From a virus: a DNA stretch of 36,075 nucleotides. The stretch covers positions 1 to 36,075 of IMG/VR virus record IMGVR_UViG_3300027969_000015; one strand, 5' to 3'. Below the pieces are notes generated by a model. It was not told where the DNA came from. It saw only the letters and a list, made by a program, of their open reading frames with translations, and did not search any database. Below, one piece after another: positions 7,484-14,975 of the stretch (position 1 is the stretch's first letter; each line of letters begins with the position of its first letter). Both the position numbers and the translations under genes were made by a program.

Positions 7484-8683
7484 TTATCCCCACATACGGC
7501 AGGCCATTGCGGGACGAATTGTCGAAAAACCGTACAAGACATCAATCCTGCAGGGCAGTCGGTCGTTGTTAATATCATACTGACGAACAACACGCAAGCT
7601 GATACCGTTGTGAACCGAGCGTGCAGCCATGTCAACGCCTTGGGGAAGCAACAAGTCAGCAGTAGCAAACGTGATTGCGTCCTTGTGGTAGATCAAGTTC
7701 TGTGGGTACTGAGTGCTTGCAGTGCCGATGAACACGACGGCTTTGCTGGTGGCAGGCAAAGTCAGCATGGTCGCCAGTGCGCTAGCAGCGGAGTACATGG
7801 GAGCCACGGTCACAGTAGCAGTAGTGGTGCTGGTCGAAGATGCCAAGGCCACAAACTGGAACAACGAACCGGTGGATTCACGGGTTTGTGGGTTCACAGC
7901 GTAGCAATCAGCAATCGTAAACACATCACCAACAGCAATCAGTTCACCAGAGCCAACGGTCAGGGTCAGGGTAGACGAACCTTCAGTTGTCACAGCAGCG
8001 CCGGTAGTGTTGCCGGTAGCAGCGCGAGTGCCGGTGGTGTGTTGCTTGATGGACTGAGACATATTGATCTCGTCATAGCCCAACACGCCAGTACCCATCA
8101 TGCCGTTCTTGAACTGCTTGCTGATAGTGTCGGTGGGATTGAACAGACCTTTCATGCCTTCAACCAGACCAGCGTTGGCAGCGGGGTTAACCGTTGCGTA
8201 GCGGGGCGACATCACAGCAGCAGACTCGTTCAGCTTCTGCTGGGCTTGCAACAGCACCAAAGAAGTGGATGGGGTAGTGCCGGGAGTGCCGACCGATTGG
8301 CCGATGGTCTTGTAAGCATTGGCAACGTCAGCGTCAATGCTGGAGGCCAACTGGCTGATACGCGGCTTGAGAACACGCTCTGCGAAATCGTCCAATTGCA
8401 TGGTCAATTCAGCAGACGTGAAGTTCACGCCGATGTGCTTCTGGCTGGCAACGGACAGGGTTGTGAACTGCTCGTTATCGTCCTGCACTTGCAAGGCAGC
8501 GCCGTCGGTGACCAGGGCGCGGTCAGGCAGACGAATACGCAGAGTGGAACCGATCTTCGCACCTTCGACAGCGAAGCTGTCGTCGTACTGACGGTTCACG
8601 TTACGGGTGAGTACCAGGTTGTTCTCGAGGATTTCGAGCGCCTTCCGGGTAATCATGTCAATTGTTAGGATGCTATTAGCCAT
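7484..8683 (-). CDS. Major capsid (coat) protein, P22 coat family
   Basis: 399 residues (P22 gp5 is 430). The N-terminus (MANSILTIDMITRKALEILENNLVL) followed by a DDSF...GSTLRIRLPDR segment, the FTSAELTMQLDDFAERVLKPRI helix and the GVLGYDEINMSQSIKQHTTGTR region are signatures of the P22 coat family, an HK97-fold shell protein. The section with GDVFTIADCYAVNPQTRESTG corresponds to the extra inserted domain seen in this family. The ATG at 8683 has an AAGGAC ribosome binding site 7 nt upstream, placed right after a T7 run. It lies directly downstream of the scaffold gene, the expected order. This is one of the most secure assignments in the window. Confidence 0.93.
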   Translation of the reverse strand: MANSILTIDMITRKALEILENNLVLTRNVNRQYDDSFAVEGAKIGSTLRIRLPDRALVTDGAALQVQDDNEQFTTLSVASQKHIGVNFTSAELTMQLDDFAERVLKPRISQLASSIDADVANAYKTIGQSVGTPGTTPSTSLVLLQAQQKLNESAAVMSPRYATVNPAANAGLVEGMKGLFNPTDTISKQFKNGMMGTGVLGYDEINMSQSIKQHTTGTRAATGNTTGAAVTTEGSSTLTLTVGSGELIAVGDVFTIADCYAVNPQTRESTGSLFQFVALASSTSTTTATVTVAPMYSAASALATMLTLPATSKAVVFIGTASTQYPQNLIYHKDAITFATADLLLPQGVDMAARSVHNGISLRVVRQYDINNDRLPCRIDVLYGFSTIRPAMACRMWG

Positions 8684-8703
8684 GAAAAATGTCCTTAAAA
8701 AAA

Positions 8704-9489
8704 TTAGCGGTTAGCCTGCGCTTCCCACTTCTTACGTTGTCGTGCCCTATCGGCTTCAATCCACTGCGAATCGGTCATGGTCTTGATAGACCGTGGATCC
8801 GTAGTGTCATAGGCCGATGATCCAGTGGATCGGGCAGAGACAGGCGAAATAGGTGCTGGCGCTGACGATGTACGTTTCACGGGCGGGTCTGCGGCCAATT
8901 TGGCTTCAATCCGTCCAATCTCTTTAGCCTGAGCGAGTGGCGACAGACGGGAAATGCGGTCTGCTTCCTTGGGGTTTGTGCCGAGGTGGTAAGCCAACTC
9001 AGGCCCAATATCCGAGGATTGGATCGCTTCTGCCATCACGTTGGTGATCGGAAGTTTGGGGTTGTACGCAACTTGTTCAAAGTCCTCGTACTTGCTCCGT
9101 GCTTCTTCTTCCCGTTCATGATAGCTTTCAAGAACTTGCGACTGTTGCTTTGCTGCTTCACGCTGTGCGATCAACTGCTCGGCCTTTTGATAGGCCAGCG
9201 CGTCGGCGTAAGCCTCGGTGCTTTCAAATTGATCAACAGACTGAACCGGCGCGGCTCTTAACGTCTGCGTTTCCGCAGCGCGTTGCGCTTGTTCCCGTTC
9301 CCATTTCCTTTGCTCTCTTGCAAGGCGTTTGCCGATTGCAGCGTCCAATTCTTCCTGTGTGAAAGTTTTAGATTGCTGTTCTTCAGCTACTTCCGGCGCA
9401 TTAACTTCGGGTTCCGATACAGCCGTTGCAATCGGTTCCGGCGCGGGGTCAACTACCGCTAGGTTTTCTTCTGACATTTTTGATTCCAT
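8704..9489 (-). CDS. Scaffolding protein
   Basis: 261 residues, highly charged. It has an acidic Glu/Ala/Pro-rich N-terminus, the motif KTFTQEELDAAIGKRLAREQRKWERE typical of phage scaffold proteins, a long predicted coiled-coil around residues 60-140 and a basic C-terminus (TDSQWIEADRARQRKKWEAQANR), which in P22-type scaffolds contacts the coat. It lies between portal-associated genes and coat, the normal place. Two ATG codons 12 nt apart (9489 and 9477) are possible starts. The first has AGGGA 5 nt upstream, the second only a GGAATC context, so the choice is not certain. Confidence 0.88.
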   Translation of the reverse strand: MESKMSEENLAVVDPAPEPIATAVSEPEVNAPEVAEEQQSKTFTQEELDAAIGKRLAREQRKWEREQAQRAAETQTLRAAPVQSVDQFESTEAYADALAYQKAEQLIAQREAAKQQSQVLESYHEREEEARSKYEDFEQVAYNPKLPITNVMAEAIQSSDIGPELAYHLGTNPKEADRISRLSPLAQAKEIGRIEAKLAADPPVKRTSSAPAPISPVSARSTGSSAYDTTDPRSIKTMTDSQWIEADRARQRKKWEAQANR

Positions 9490-9525
9490 AGAATCCCTGG
9501 TGATCGCACCAGTACGTTTTTTGCA

Positions 9526-9795
9526 TTATTCGTATGCGACTGTAAATGCGGCGGATGTACCGGCCAAAACGATATACAGACCCTTGTTAAAGAACAGTCC
9601 CGCAGGAATGTTCAGATATGTGGTTCCAGCAGACACGTTAAAAACGTCCGAAATCTTTGGATCGCTGGTGCTTGAGGCTTGCGAATCATAAATGGTGAGC
9701 GTTCCGCTGCTGGATGCCGACACAAAGATTCCGTAAAGTTTGCCAGCGCCGACTTTGACTTGATTGGTTGCAGCCAGTTGCGTGTAGTTTGCCAT
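9526..9795 (-). CDS. Small structural protein of unknown function
   Basis: 89 residues starting MANYTQLAATNQVKVGAGKLYGIFVSASS, a beta-rich protein with a hydrophobic end (KGLYIVLAGTSAAFTVAYE). I recognise this type from small genes in podovirus-like head modules; no biochemical role is known to me. It sits between the DUF5856-like gene and the scaffold gene. A minor virion or capsid-associated protein is likely from location. Confidence 0.68.
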   Translation of the reverse strand: MANYTQLAATNQVKVGAGKLYGIFVSASSSGTLTIYDSQASSTSDPKISDVFNVSAGTTYLNIPAGLFFNKGLYIVLAGTSAAFTVAYE

Positions 9796-9804
9796 GATGT
9801 TCCC

Positions 9805-10173
9805 TTATGCCAAAAAGCGTAGTTTATACAGGGTTGATAGATACAGTTCGACAATATTGTCAATCAACTGCTGGAGCGAAGAGTCGGACTTGTCCACCAC
9901 CTCGTAGCGGCACTTCTCAATATCGTCTAATTGCCCTTGCAAGAAATCAATGATGTTGGCCGTCTTGGTGGCTGAATGCAGCGTGATCGGCCCCATCAGA
10001 CCGTGACGGCCTTGGTAGGCTTCGGCAAACGCATCGGCGTGGTCAATGATGCTGTCGTAAAAGGTGTTCAACGCGACGTGCTTGGAGTAGCTGCGCGTGT
10101 TCAGATGAACGCTGTGCGCCACATCACGGGCGAGGAATAGCATTCCTACAAAATCGGCGGCTTTGTACATCAT
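9805..10173 (-). CDS. All-alpha phage protein (DUF5856-like)
   Basis: 122 residues, predicted almost wholly helical. FVGMLFLARDVAHSVHLNTRSYSKHVALNTFYDSIIDHADAFAEAYQGR is the characteristic N-terminal part of a phage family that I believe is DUF5856 and which looks like a ferritin-like four-helix protein. Spaced His, Asp and Glu residues (AHSVHLN, IIDHADAFAE, DDIEKC) could bind metal, but this is not shown. The ATG overlaps the portal stop by 4 nt (ATGA), so expression is tied to the portal gene. Function unknown. Confidence 0.7.
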   Translation of the reverse strand: MMYKAADFVGMLFLARDVAHSVHLNTRSYSKHVALNTFYDSIIDHADAFAEAYQGRHGLMGPITLHSATKTANIIDFLQGQLDDIEKCRYEVVDKSDSSLQQLIDNIVELYLSTLYKLRFLA

Positions 10174-12365
10174 TGGGGCATTCCCATCGGTTGTTGTTGC
10201 TGTTGCTCCATGCCTTCCATTGGCATCTCAGGGCCGGTATCCATATCGCGCCCAGGCATCTCGTTGACTAGGTCGCCAGAAGTGATCATGCCATGCACCG
10301 TGCCCAGCACAACGTCTTGAATCTGTTCAAACGTCATACCGGCTTGCACCGCAGCAATCCGCTGAGTCTCAGCCTGGTACGCTTTAATTTCGGCCTCGTA
10401 GTCCTTGCGCTTCATGTCTTGCATCTCAATGGACTTGCCGACATTCTGAATCATTTGGTGCATCTGCTCCATCTCTTGGCCCATCGCTTGGATTTGTTGC
10501 TCGGCGGCTTGCAACTCAGGCGGCTTATCGCCGTCTTGCATCAGCTTGGGGTCAATCGTCTTCGCAAAGCGTTTCGCCATCTCCTGAGCGCCAGGCCAAT
10601 CCATGTTCTTCACAAACAGGTCGCCGGCCACTTGCCACAGTTGCGGGTTGCCTTGCAGCAACTGCGCCATAGCTTCCAGCGCTTCTTGGCGCTTGGTGGC
10701 GTAGCCTGGGCCGGTGGTAACCACTACGTCGTACTTGCCGACGGACGGATTGTAGATCTTGTCGATCACAATGCCTTCTTGGTTGACAATCTTCTTGACC
10801 GGCTCGGCCTGCATCGGGTCAATCTTGACCATGTCGGTCTCACCGTCCTCACCAATAATCCGCGCCACGCGCTGGGTGTCGTAAATCTTGGGGATCAGGT
10901 CAACCAACTGGCGGGTAATGTGCCGCACGCCGCGCGCCAGGTTATCGCCGTAATGGTAAGTACCTACATCGCCCTCACGCTGACGCGCAAGAATCGCCTT
11001 TCCTGAGCGTTCGTTGGACGTCATGCCCAAAGAAGCGTTGTATTGGCCGGTGGACGCTTTTATGTCCTCGGACGCGCCAGCTTTTGCCTGCAACAACCCG
11101 CTGGAGGCCATTGGCGGCTGGGCACGCTGCGGCAAAGGCAGAATGCTGCCGGATCCGTCGGTGACGTCAGGGTTGACCTCTAAATACGGCCAATTTGTCG
11201 TGTTTGCGGTTTTCCACTGAGTCTCGTAACCTTCAAACTGACCGCCATAGCCAATAAATGGCGCTTTTGGAGCCAAAGCCAGCATTTCTGCCTCTTGCGA
11301 CACCCAATAGTTGTACATCCGTTGCGCGTCTTTGGCATTTCGCACAATTCCTGACACATACAGACGCCCGTCAACCTCAAATTCATTGCCCACAATCCGC
11401 ACAACTGGGATATACCGGCCCGCCCACTCGCGCTCTTCAAGGATTTCGTACCCGTTGATCTTGCAGTACTTGATCTTGCACCGGTCAGACTCGCGTGACT
11501 TGGTTGGCTTGCCAAATTGGCCTTTCAGCATCTTGTCTTCGGGTGTACCGGCAAACGCCGTGATGTTCCCAGGGTACAGATTCAGCGTTTCGCGGTCATA
11601 GTCAACGTAGTAGTAGTCCGCAATGCGGATCGTATCTTCGTTGAGCCATTGAGACAAATTCTGGTCACCGACGCCCAGCGACTGCAAGGTCGTGATAGGC
11701 GCTGAATCAGGGTACATACGCTCATAGTCTGCTTTCGTAATGTCTTCGGTGATGAAACACCACTTGGCGTCAGACCCGCACGGGTCTTGGATTGTCGGAT
11801 CCATGTAGACGCTAAAACTGTTACGGATGCGCCCAATCTTGATGTCTTGGTCAAAGGTATCGTCGTCGCAGTATTCCGTCAGGATGCGGATGTAGCCTTC
11901 GCCGTAGCTGACCTGATTTTCGCAGGCGGTGTCGTAAGCGACATCGGCGTCCGATATGTATTCAATGTGCCTGACCATGCCGTTGAAGATTTCGGCGACT
12001 GCAACGTCGGCCTGGTCATCGGCTGGAATAACCTTGCCACTTGGGCGGTTTTGGCGTTGGTCATTGGTCACTTGCCGAACGTGCTGCGGCAGTTTGTTAA
12101 TTGTCAGGCACGGGCGGGCGTTGATCGTCTGGCCCTGCACTGCGCCGCGAGTCGCCAGCACATCAGCAGGCCACTGCCAGTGATTGTCCGGGCTGCCCGC
12201 GTAGAACTTCAGATCGTCAATCTCATCCTCGCGGGACTCGGACAATGCCCCAATCGCCATATCCAAGCGGCTGCGGGCAGTCGCCAAAATGTCGGATTTG
12301 TCGTTTTTCTTGCCGCCGCCATTGGCTACTGCGCCTGCGGCAGCTATGCCGGTGTAATCAGCCAT
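10170..12365 (-). CDS. Portal protein, P22 gp1-like
   Basis: 731 residues, nearly identical in length to P22 gp1 (725). Features of the P22 portal family include FYAGSPDNHWQWP near residue 50, NKLPQHVRQVTNDQRQNRPSGKVIP around 110, then DQDIKIGRIRNSFSVYMDPTIQDPCGSDAKWCFI and ASTGQYNASLGMTSNERSGKAILARQREG. The C-terminus is a long helical barrel-like region (AEQQIQAMGQEMEQMHQMIQ) ending in a Gln/Met-rich tail. The portal is the dodecameric ring at the DNA entry vertex. The start overlaps the stop of a tiny upstream gene (TAATG) and the stop overlaps the next gene (ATGA), so it belongs to a tightly coupled block. Confidence 0.93.
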   Translation of the reverse strand: MADYTGIAAAGAVANGGGKKNDKSDILATARSRLDMAIGALSESREDEIDDLKFYAGSPDNHWQWPADVLATRGAVQGQTINARPCLTINKLPQHVRQVTNDQRQNRPSGKVIPADDQADVAVAEIFNGMVRHIEYISDADVAYDTACENQVSYGEGYIRILTEYCDDDTFDQDIKIGRIRNSFSVYMDPTIQDPCGSDAKWCFITEDITKADYERMYPDSAPITTLQSLGVGDQNLSQWLNEDTIRIADYYYVDYDRETLNLYPGNITAFAGTPEDKMLKGQFGKPTKSRESDRCKIKYCKINGYEILEEREWAGRYIPVVRIVGNEFEVDGRLYVSGIVRNAKDAQRMYNYWVSQEAEMLALAPKAPFIGYGGQFEGYETQWKTANTTNWPYLEVNPDVTDGSGSILPLPQRAQPPMASSGLLQAKAGASEDIKASTGQYNASLGMTSNERSGKAILARQREGDVGTYHYGDNLARGVRHITRQLVDLIPKIYDTQRVARIIGEDGETDMVKIDPMQAEPVKKIVNQEGIVIDKIYNPSVGKYDVVVTTGPGYATKRQEALEAMAQLLQGNPQLWQVAGDLFVKNMDWPGAQEMAKRFAKTIDPKLMQDGDKPPELQAAEQQIQAMGQEMEQMHQMIQNVGKSIEMQDMKRKDYEAEIKAYQAETQRIAAVQAGMTFEQIQDVVLGTVHGMITSGDLVNEMPGRDMDTGPEMPMEGMEQQQQQPMGMPQ

Positions 12366-12514
12366 TATTTCTTACCCTTTGGCATAGGCTTTTGCGCTTC
12401 GCGCTTAACCGAATATGCAATCGCCACGGCCTGCTTCACCGGCTTACCGGCGGCAACTTCAGCTTTCACGTTTTTACGGAAAGCCTCGGGTGTTTTGGAT
12501 TTGACAAGTGGCAT
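12365..12514 (-). CDS. Small basic protein upstream of portal
   Basis: 49 residues, very rich in Lys, with the pattern SKTPEAFRKNVKAEVAAGKPVKQAVAIAYSVKREAQ. This is a recurrent kind of short basic phage protein near the portal gene (DUF6496-like, a weak assignment); it may bind DNA or act in packaging. Both junctions are TAATG, in which the stop and the next start share one base: upstream with the 12514-12855 gene, downstream with the portal. The shared layout supports it as a real coupled gene despite its size. Confidence 0.7.
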   Translation of the reverse strand: MPLVKSKTPEAFRKNVKAEVAAGKPVKQAVAIAYSVKREAQKPMPKGKK

Positions 12515-12855
12515 TACTTACCTCTCATGTAAGTTTTAAGATCTTGTTCCATTACATCATGCATTCGTTTTTCTGCTTCCAATGCTTCTGGCACGGATTT
12601 ATACGTTGGGAACTTGATCCCAGACCGTATAGCAAAACGCATTGCATCAGGCACTTCTCTTACCGATCCGCCCCAATATCTAGGCAATATCATAGCCCCA
12701 TTGTCGGTGTCAACAACAGACCCCATAAAAGTGGTCATGCCGCCATCATCGTGCTTTAAACCACTTCCCGTTAGCAAATTTTGCCGATGATAATTTAACG
12801 CGGCTTGCTCGTCCGGCGAGAATTTATCAATGTTGGGAAGTTCTAAGGCGGGCAT
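12514..12855 (-). CDS. Hypothetical protein between terminase and portal
   Basis: 113 residues. The SLEL-like start (MPALELPNIDKFSPDEQAAL) is followed by KHDDGGMTTFMGSVVDTDNGAMILPRYWGGSVREVPDAMRFAI and a C-terminal helix rich in Glu/Lys (SVPEALEAEKRMHDVMEQDLKTYMRGK). Proteins of this type occur in P22-like environmental phages between terminase and portal; no function is known to me. TAATG overlaps link it to both neighbours. Possibly a packaging accessory; that is inference only. Confidence 0.7.
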   Translation of the reverse strand: MPALELPNIDKFSPDEQAALNYHRQNLLTGSGLKHDDGGMTTFMGSVVDTDNGAMILPRYWGGSVREVPDAMRFAIRSGIKFPTYKSVPEALEAEKRMHDVMEQDLKTYMRGK

Positions 12856-13007
12856 TATTTCTTCTTCGCCGTCTTAGCTGCCTGCTTAAAATCGGCTGCG
12901 CTAGGCGCTGCCTTTGTGCCAGGCTTGTTCATCTTCTCTTTACTGCCAGCCGCGATACGCGCTTGCTTGGCGTGAATGTTGGCATAAAGCCCTGGTTTAG
13001 TCGCCAT
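12855..13007 (-). CDS. Small basic protein after large terminase
   Basis: 50 residues with the pattern GLYANIHAKQARIAAGSKEKMNKPG followed by a Lys/Ala-rich tail. This is a common tiny phage protein (usually GLxxNIHxKRxRIxxGSGExMRKPG) found next to terminase or portal genes, of unknown function. The start lies 1 nt after the terminase stop, and the stop shares a base with the next ATG (TAATG). The family pattern makes it more secure than its size suggests. Confidence 0.75.
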   Translation of the reverse strand: MATKPGLYANIHAKQARIAAGSKEKMNKPGTKAAPSAADFKQAAKTAKKK

Positions 13008-13008
13008 A

Positions 13009-14532
13009 CTATGCCCCCATCCAAGATGTGTTAACGCCGCTGCCCTGAGAATTCACTCGGCGGGTTGGCTCCGTGTACTGCCGATGCGCCACGGGAAAAG
13101 CAAAGGTCACGGCAATCGCGTCTGCCGCGTCAGGTGAAGCCAATCCTCTTGCTCTCATCTCTTTTTTCCCTTCAAGGAAAATAGTCCCCGACGAATTCGG
13201 TTTCTTCATAGGCCCAGTTAGGTCAGCTTTAAGCTGCCGGTCTGTGGGAATACTAGCAGATTTTAGCCACGATCTCATATCGTTCCACATTTCGGCCCGC
13301 TTATTCCCAAACGCAATGGAGTGTTTCGCTTTGGAACCGAAGTTCACGCCGCGCACCTTATACCTTTGCTCAGTCAACCTGTCCAGTATCCCGTAGCCCA
13401 AACCGCCCTCGTCAATCACCGTCATTACAGGCTTAAATTCCTCCATCGCCTCAATGACGCGCCCGACAATTGTCATGGTGTCCTCGCCCTGGTACCGCTT
13501 AATCGCAACAATGTCCCGCCCTTGGCGTACCGCAATAACGGTGGCATCAGCACCACCTCGAGCCGGATCCACTCCCATCACGATAGGCGCAGATAAATCC
13601 TTGTAGCGTGGACGCTTGGCAGCATCATCCACCAGCAACCCCGAAATGAACTGATCTTCGCCGGCAGACGGAAACTCGCCGTACACCTCAACCTTGGCCT
13701 GGGCTGAGTCCTCGCCGTACTCTTGGATAATCTGCTCGTAGACCGCCTTGTCGGTATCTTCAACCGTCCTAGCATCTACGCACCGCGTGTTCCAAAAATC
13801 CCGCTTGGCGTTAAAGCACTCAAAGAAATAGCCTTCATTGCGGCGCGGATTGCTAAACGCAAACCAGTACCTATCCGGCGTGTTCTCCGTAAAGAATCCC
13901 GCGCCCACTTCCCATATCGGATTCGGGATACCGCTACTCTCATCAAAGATCAGCATCATGCCGTCCTGATTGTGGACACCCGCGTAACTATCAGGATTCT
14001 CCGCAGACCACAGCTTACCTTCGCAAGCCCAGTAACGCGTTCCCTTTTTCAGATCACGCTCAACCAGTTCCGTCAACCAGTTCGCTGGCACTAGCTTGGT
14101 GGCGCTTATCTCCCACCAGTGCGAGTTAATCAGCATGGCCGCCCACTTCGTCAACTCGGCCCAGGTGACCGAACGCAGCTGGTTCTCAGAGTTTGCGCTG
14201 ACCACTACGCTGCCGCCAATCCGTGTAGTCAGCATCCACAGCACCAGCCAGCTAACCAATGCAGACTTCCCTATCCCGCGCCCAGATGACACCGCCATCC
14301 GCACGGTGTCAAACGTAATTTGACCCTTTTGCTTTTTAATGTGATCCGTGATGTCGCGTAGCACTTCGCGTTGCCACTTGCGCGGGCCAGTAAACCTTTC
14401 TAATGGCGTGTTCTTGACACCCCAAGGAAATGCAAACCTTACAAACGCCTCTAGGTCATTAGCAATCGCCGGTGACCATAGCTCCGTCATCAGCTTTTGC
14501 TCTTCCTCGCCTTTGTAAATCGGAAGTTGCAT
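13009..14532 (-). CDS. terL: Terminase large subunit
   Basis: 507 residues. The N-terminal ATPase has a Walker A-like motif GRGIGKS at residues 84-90 and a Walker B LIFDE at 194-198 followed by SSG. The coupling motif region SNPRRNEGYFFE follows. The C-terminal nuclease domain carries MGVDPARGGADAT with D322, VIDEGG with D374/E375, and SPDAADA with D468 and D471, which are the acidic positions of the RNase H-like packaging nuclease. It pumps and cuts DNA at the portal. It is the first gene of the late leftward unit, behind a 416-bp non-coding stretch. No strong ribosome binding site is seen before the ATG. Confidence 0.94.
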   Translation of the reverse strand: MQLPIYKGEEEQKLMTELWSPAIANDLEAFVRFAFPWGVKNTPLERFTGPRKWQREVLRDITDHIKKQKGQITFDTVRMAVSSGRGIGKSALVSWLVLWMLTTRIGGSVVVSANSENQLRSVTWAELTKWAAMLINSHWWEISATKLVPANWLTELVERDLKKGTRYWACEGKLWSAENPDSYAGVHNQDGMMLIFDESSGIPNPIWEVGAGFFTENTPDRYWFAFSNPRRNEGYFFECFNAKRDFWNTRCVDARTVEDTDKAVYEQIIQEYGEDSAQAKVEVYGEFPSAGEDQFISGLLVDDAAKRPRYKDLSAPIVMGVDPARGGADATVIAVRQGRDIVAIKRYQGEDTMTIVGRVIEAMEEFKPVMTVIDEGGLGYGILDRLTEQRYKVRGVNFGSKAKHSIAFGNKRAEMWNDMRSWLKSASIPTDRQLKADLTGPMKKPNSSGTIFLEGKKEMRARGLASPDAADAIAVTFAFPVAHRQYTEPTRRVNSQGSGVNTSWMGA

Positions 14533-14559
14533 TTATCGTCAAGTGGTTTTGTTGGCGCG

Positions 14560-14568
14560 GTTATAGCA
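14560..14568 (-). promoter_or_regulatory. Candidate late promoter (extended -10)
   Basis: Minus-strand TGCTATAAC matches the extended -10 pattern TGnTATAAT at all but the last base and lies 28 nt before the ATG of the large terminase, preceded by an A/T tract. No good -35 hexamer is found at 16-18 nt (CACAAT at 17). It is the only recognisable promoter candidate for the leftward late genes. Confidence 0.4.
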
Positions 14569-14668
14569 TAAAAAAAATAAAAATTGTGCGCGGAGGCTAC
14601 GTTTCCTTGGCCCTTTGCCGTCGGCCCTACCCCCCCCTACCGGGCGAACGGGCCACGGCCAGCGGCCT

Positions 14669-14686
14669 GCATATGCTGGCATATGC
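14669..14686. repeat. Paired palindromic octamers GCATATGC
   Basis: Two identical 8-bp palindromes at 14669-14676 and 14679-14686 are separated by TG, so the same protein could bind both on one face of the helix (10-bp spacing). They lie upstream of the candidate late promoter and might be an activator or repressor site; no cognate protein can be named. Confidence 0.4.
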
Positions 14687-14731
14687 CAACGCATTCACTT
14701 AGTTCGTACATTGAACTTACTATGTCATGCC

Positions 14732-14740
14732 TGTGCATAA
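14732..14740 (-). promoter_or_regulatory. DnaA-box-like site 1
   Basis: The minus-strand reading TTATGCACA matches the DnaA-box consensus TTATNCACA. Single nonamers occur by chance; it gains some weight from the two further sites about 200 bp away. Confidence 0.35.
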
Positions 14741-14926
14741 CTTTGCTTCTGCATTTTCTCCTCTGATAAAACGCCAGCATTAACGTAAACCATTGATTCC
14801 ATTAGGATTTTTTCATGTACGTTTTACATAGTTCAACAACACTACTAAATACAGTGTCCATTATGTGAATGAAAACAGGGTACTTATGGCCCTTTCTGCT
14901 TAAACATTAAGCACGTGACCTTATTT

Positions 14927-14975
14927 TGTGGACAACTTCGGGTACTTTTCACTTTGACCCTGTGGATAACTTCGG
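14927..14975 (-). promoter_or_regulatory. DnaA-box-like direct repeat
   Basis: Two copies of CCGAAGTT(A/G)TCCACA on the minus strand (about 14961-14975 and 14927-14941) are 34 bp apart. The first contains the perfect nonamer TTATCCACA at 14961-14969, the second the one-mismatch TTGTCCACA at 14927-14935. The perfect copy lies within the last codons of the small terminase gene and the other just after its stop. Possible host DnaA contacts, or a packaging-recognition repeat beside terS. Confidence 0.45.

Larger units (their letters stand above)
14533..14948. other. 416-bp intergenic region between the terminase genes
   Basis: The largest gap in the window. On the minus strand it holds an extended -10 element just before the large terminase. 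Further upstream are a GC-rich stretch with repeated GGCC blocks, two palindromic GCATATGC octamers, an AT-rich middle, a hairpin GCTTAA-ACA-TTAAGC at 14898-14912 and two DnaA-box-like nonamers. A 25-codon minus-strand reading frame (14725-14802) is present but has no support beyond an ATG and a GAGGAGA before an internal ATG. Plausible roles are late promoter region, packaging site or origin; the sequence alone cannot separate them. Confidence 0.6.

Noticed and set aside
7610-8668. Long plus-strand reading frame (352 codons) opposite the coat gene
   Set aside because: Low-complexity Ser/Gly/His composition with no family features; explained by codon bias of the strongly expressed coat gene on the other strand.
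10293-12539. Plus-strand frames of 237 and 250 codons opposite the portal gene
   Set aside because: Antisense shadows of a secure portal gene; Leu/His/Val-rich without recognisable domains.
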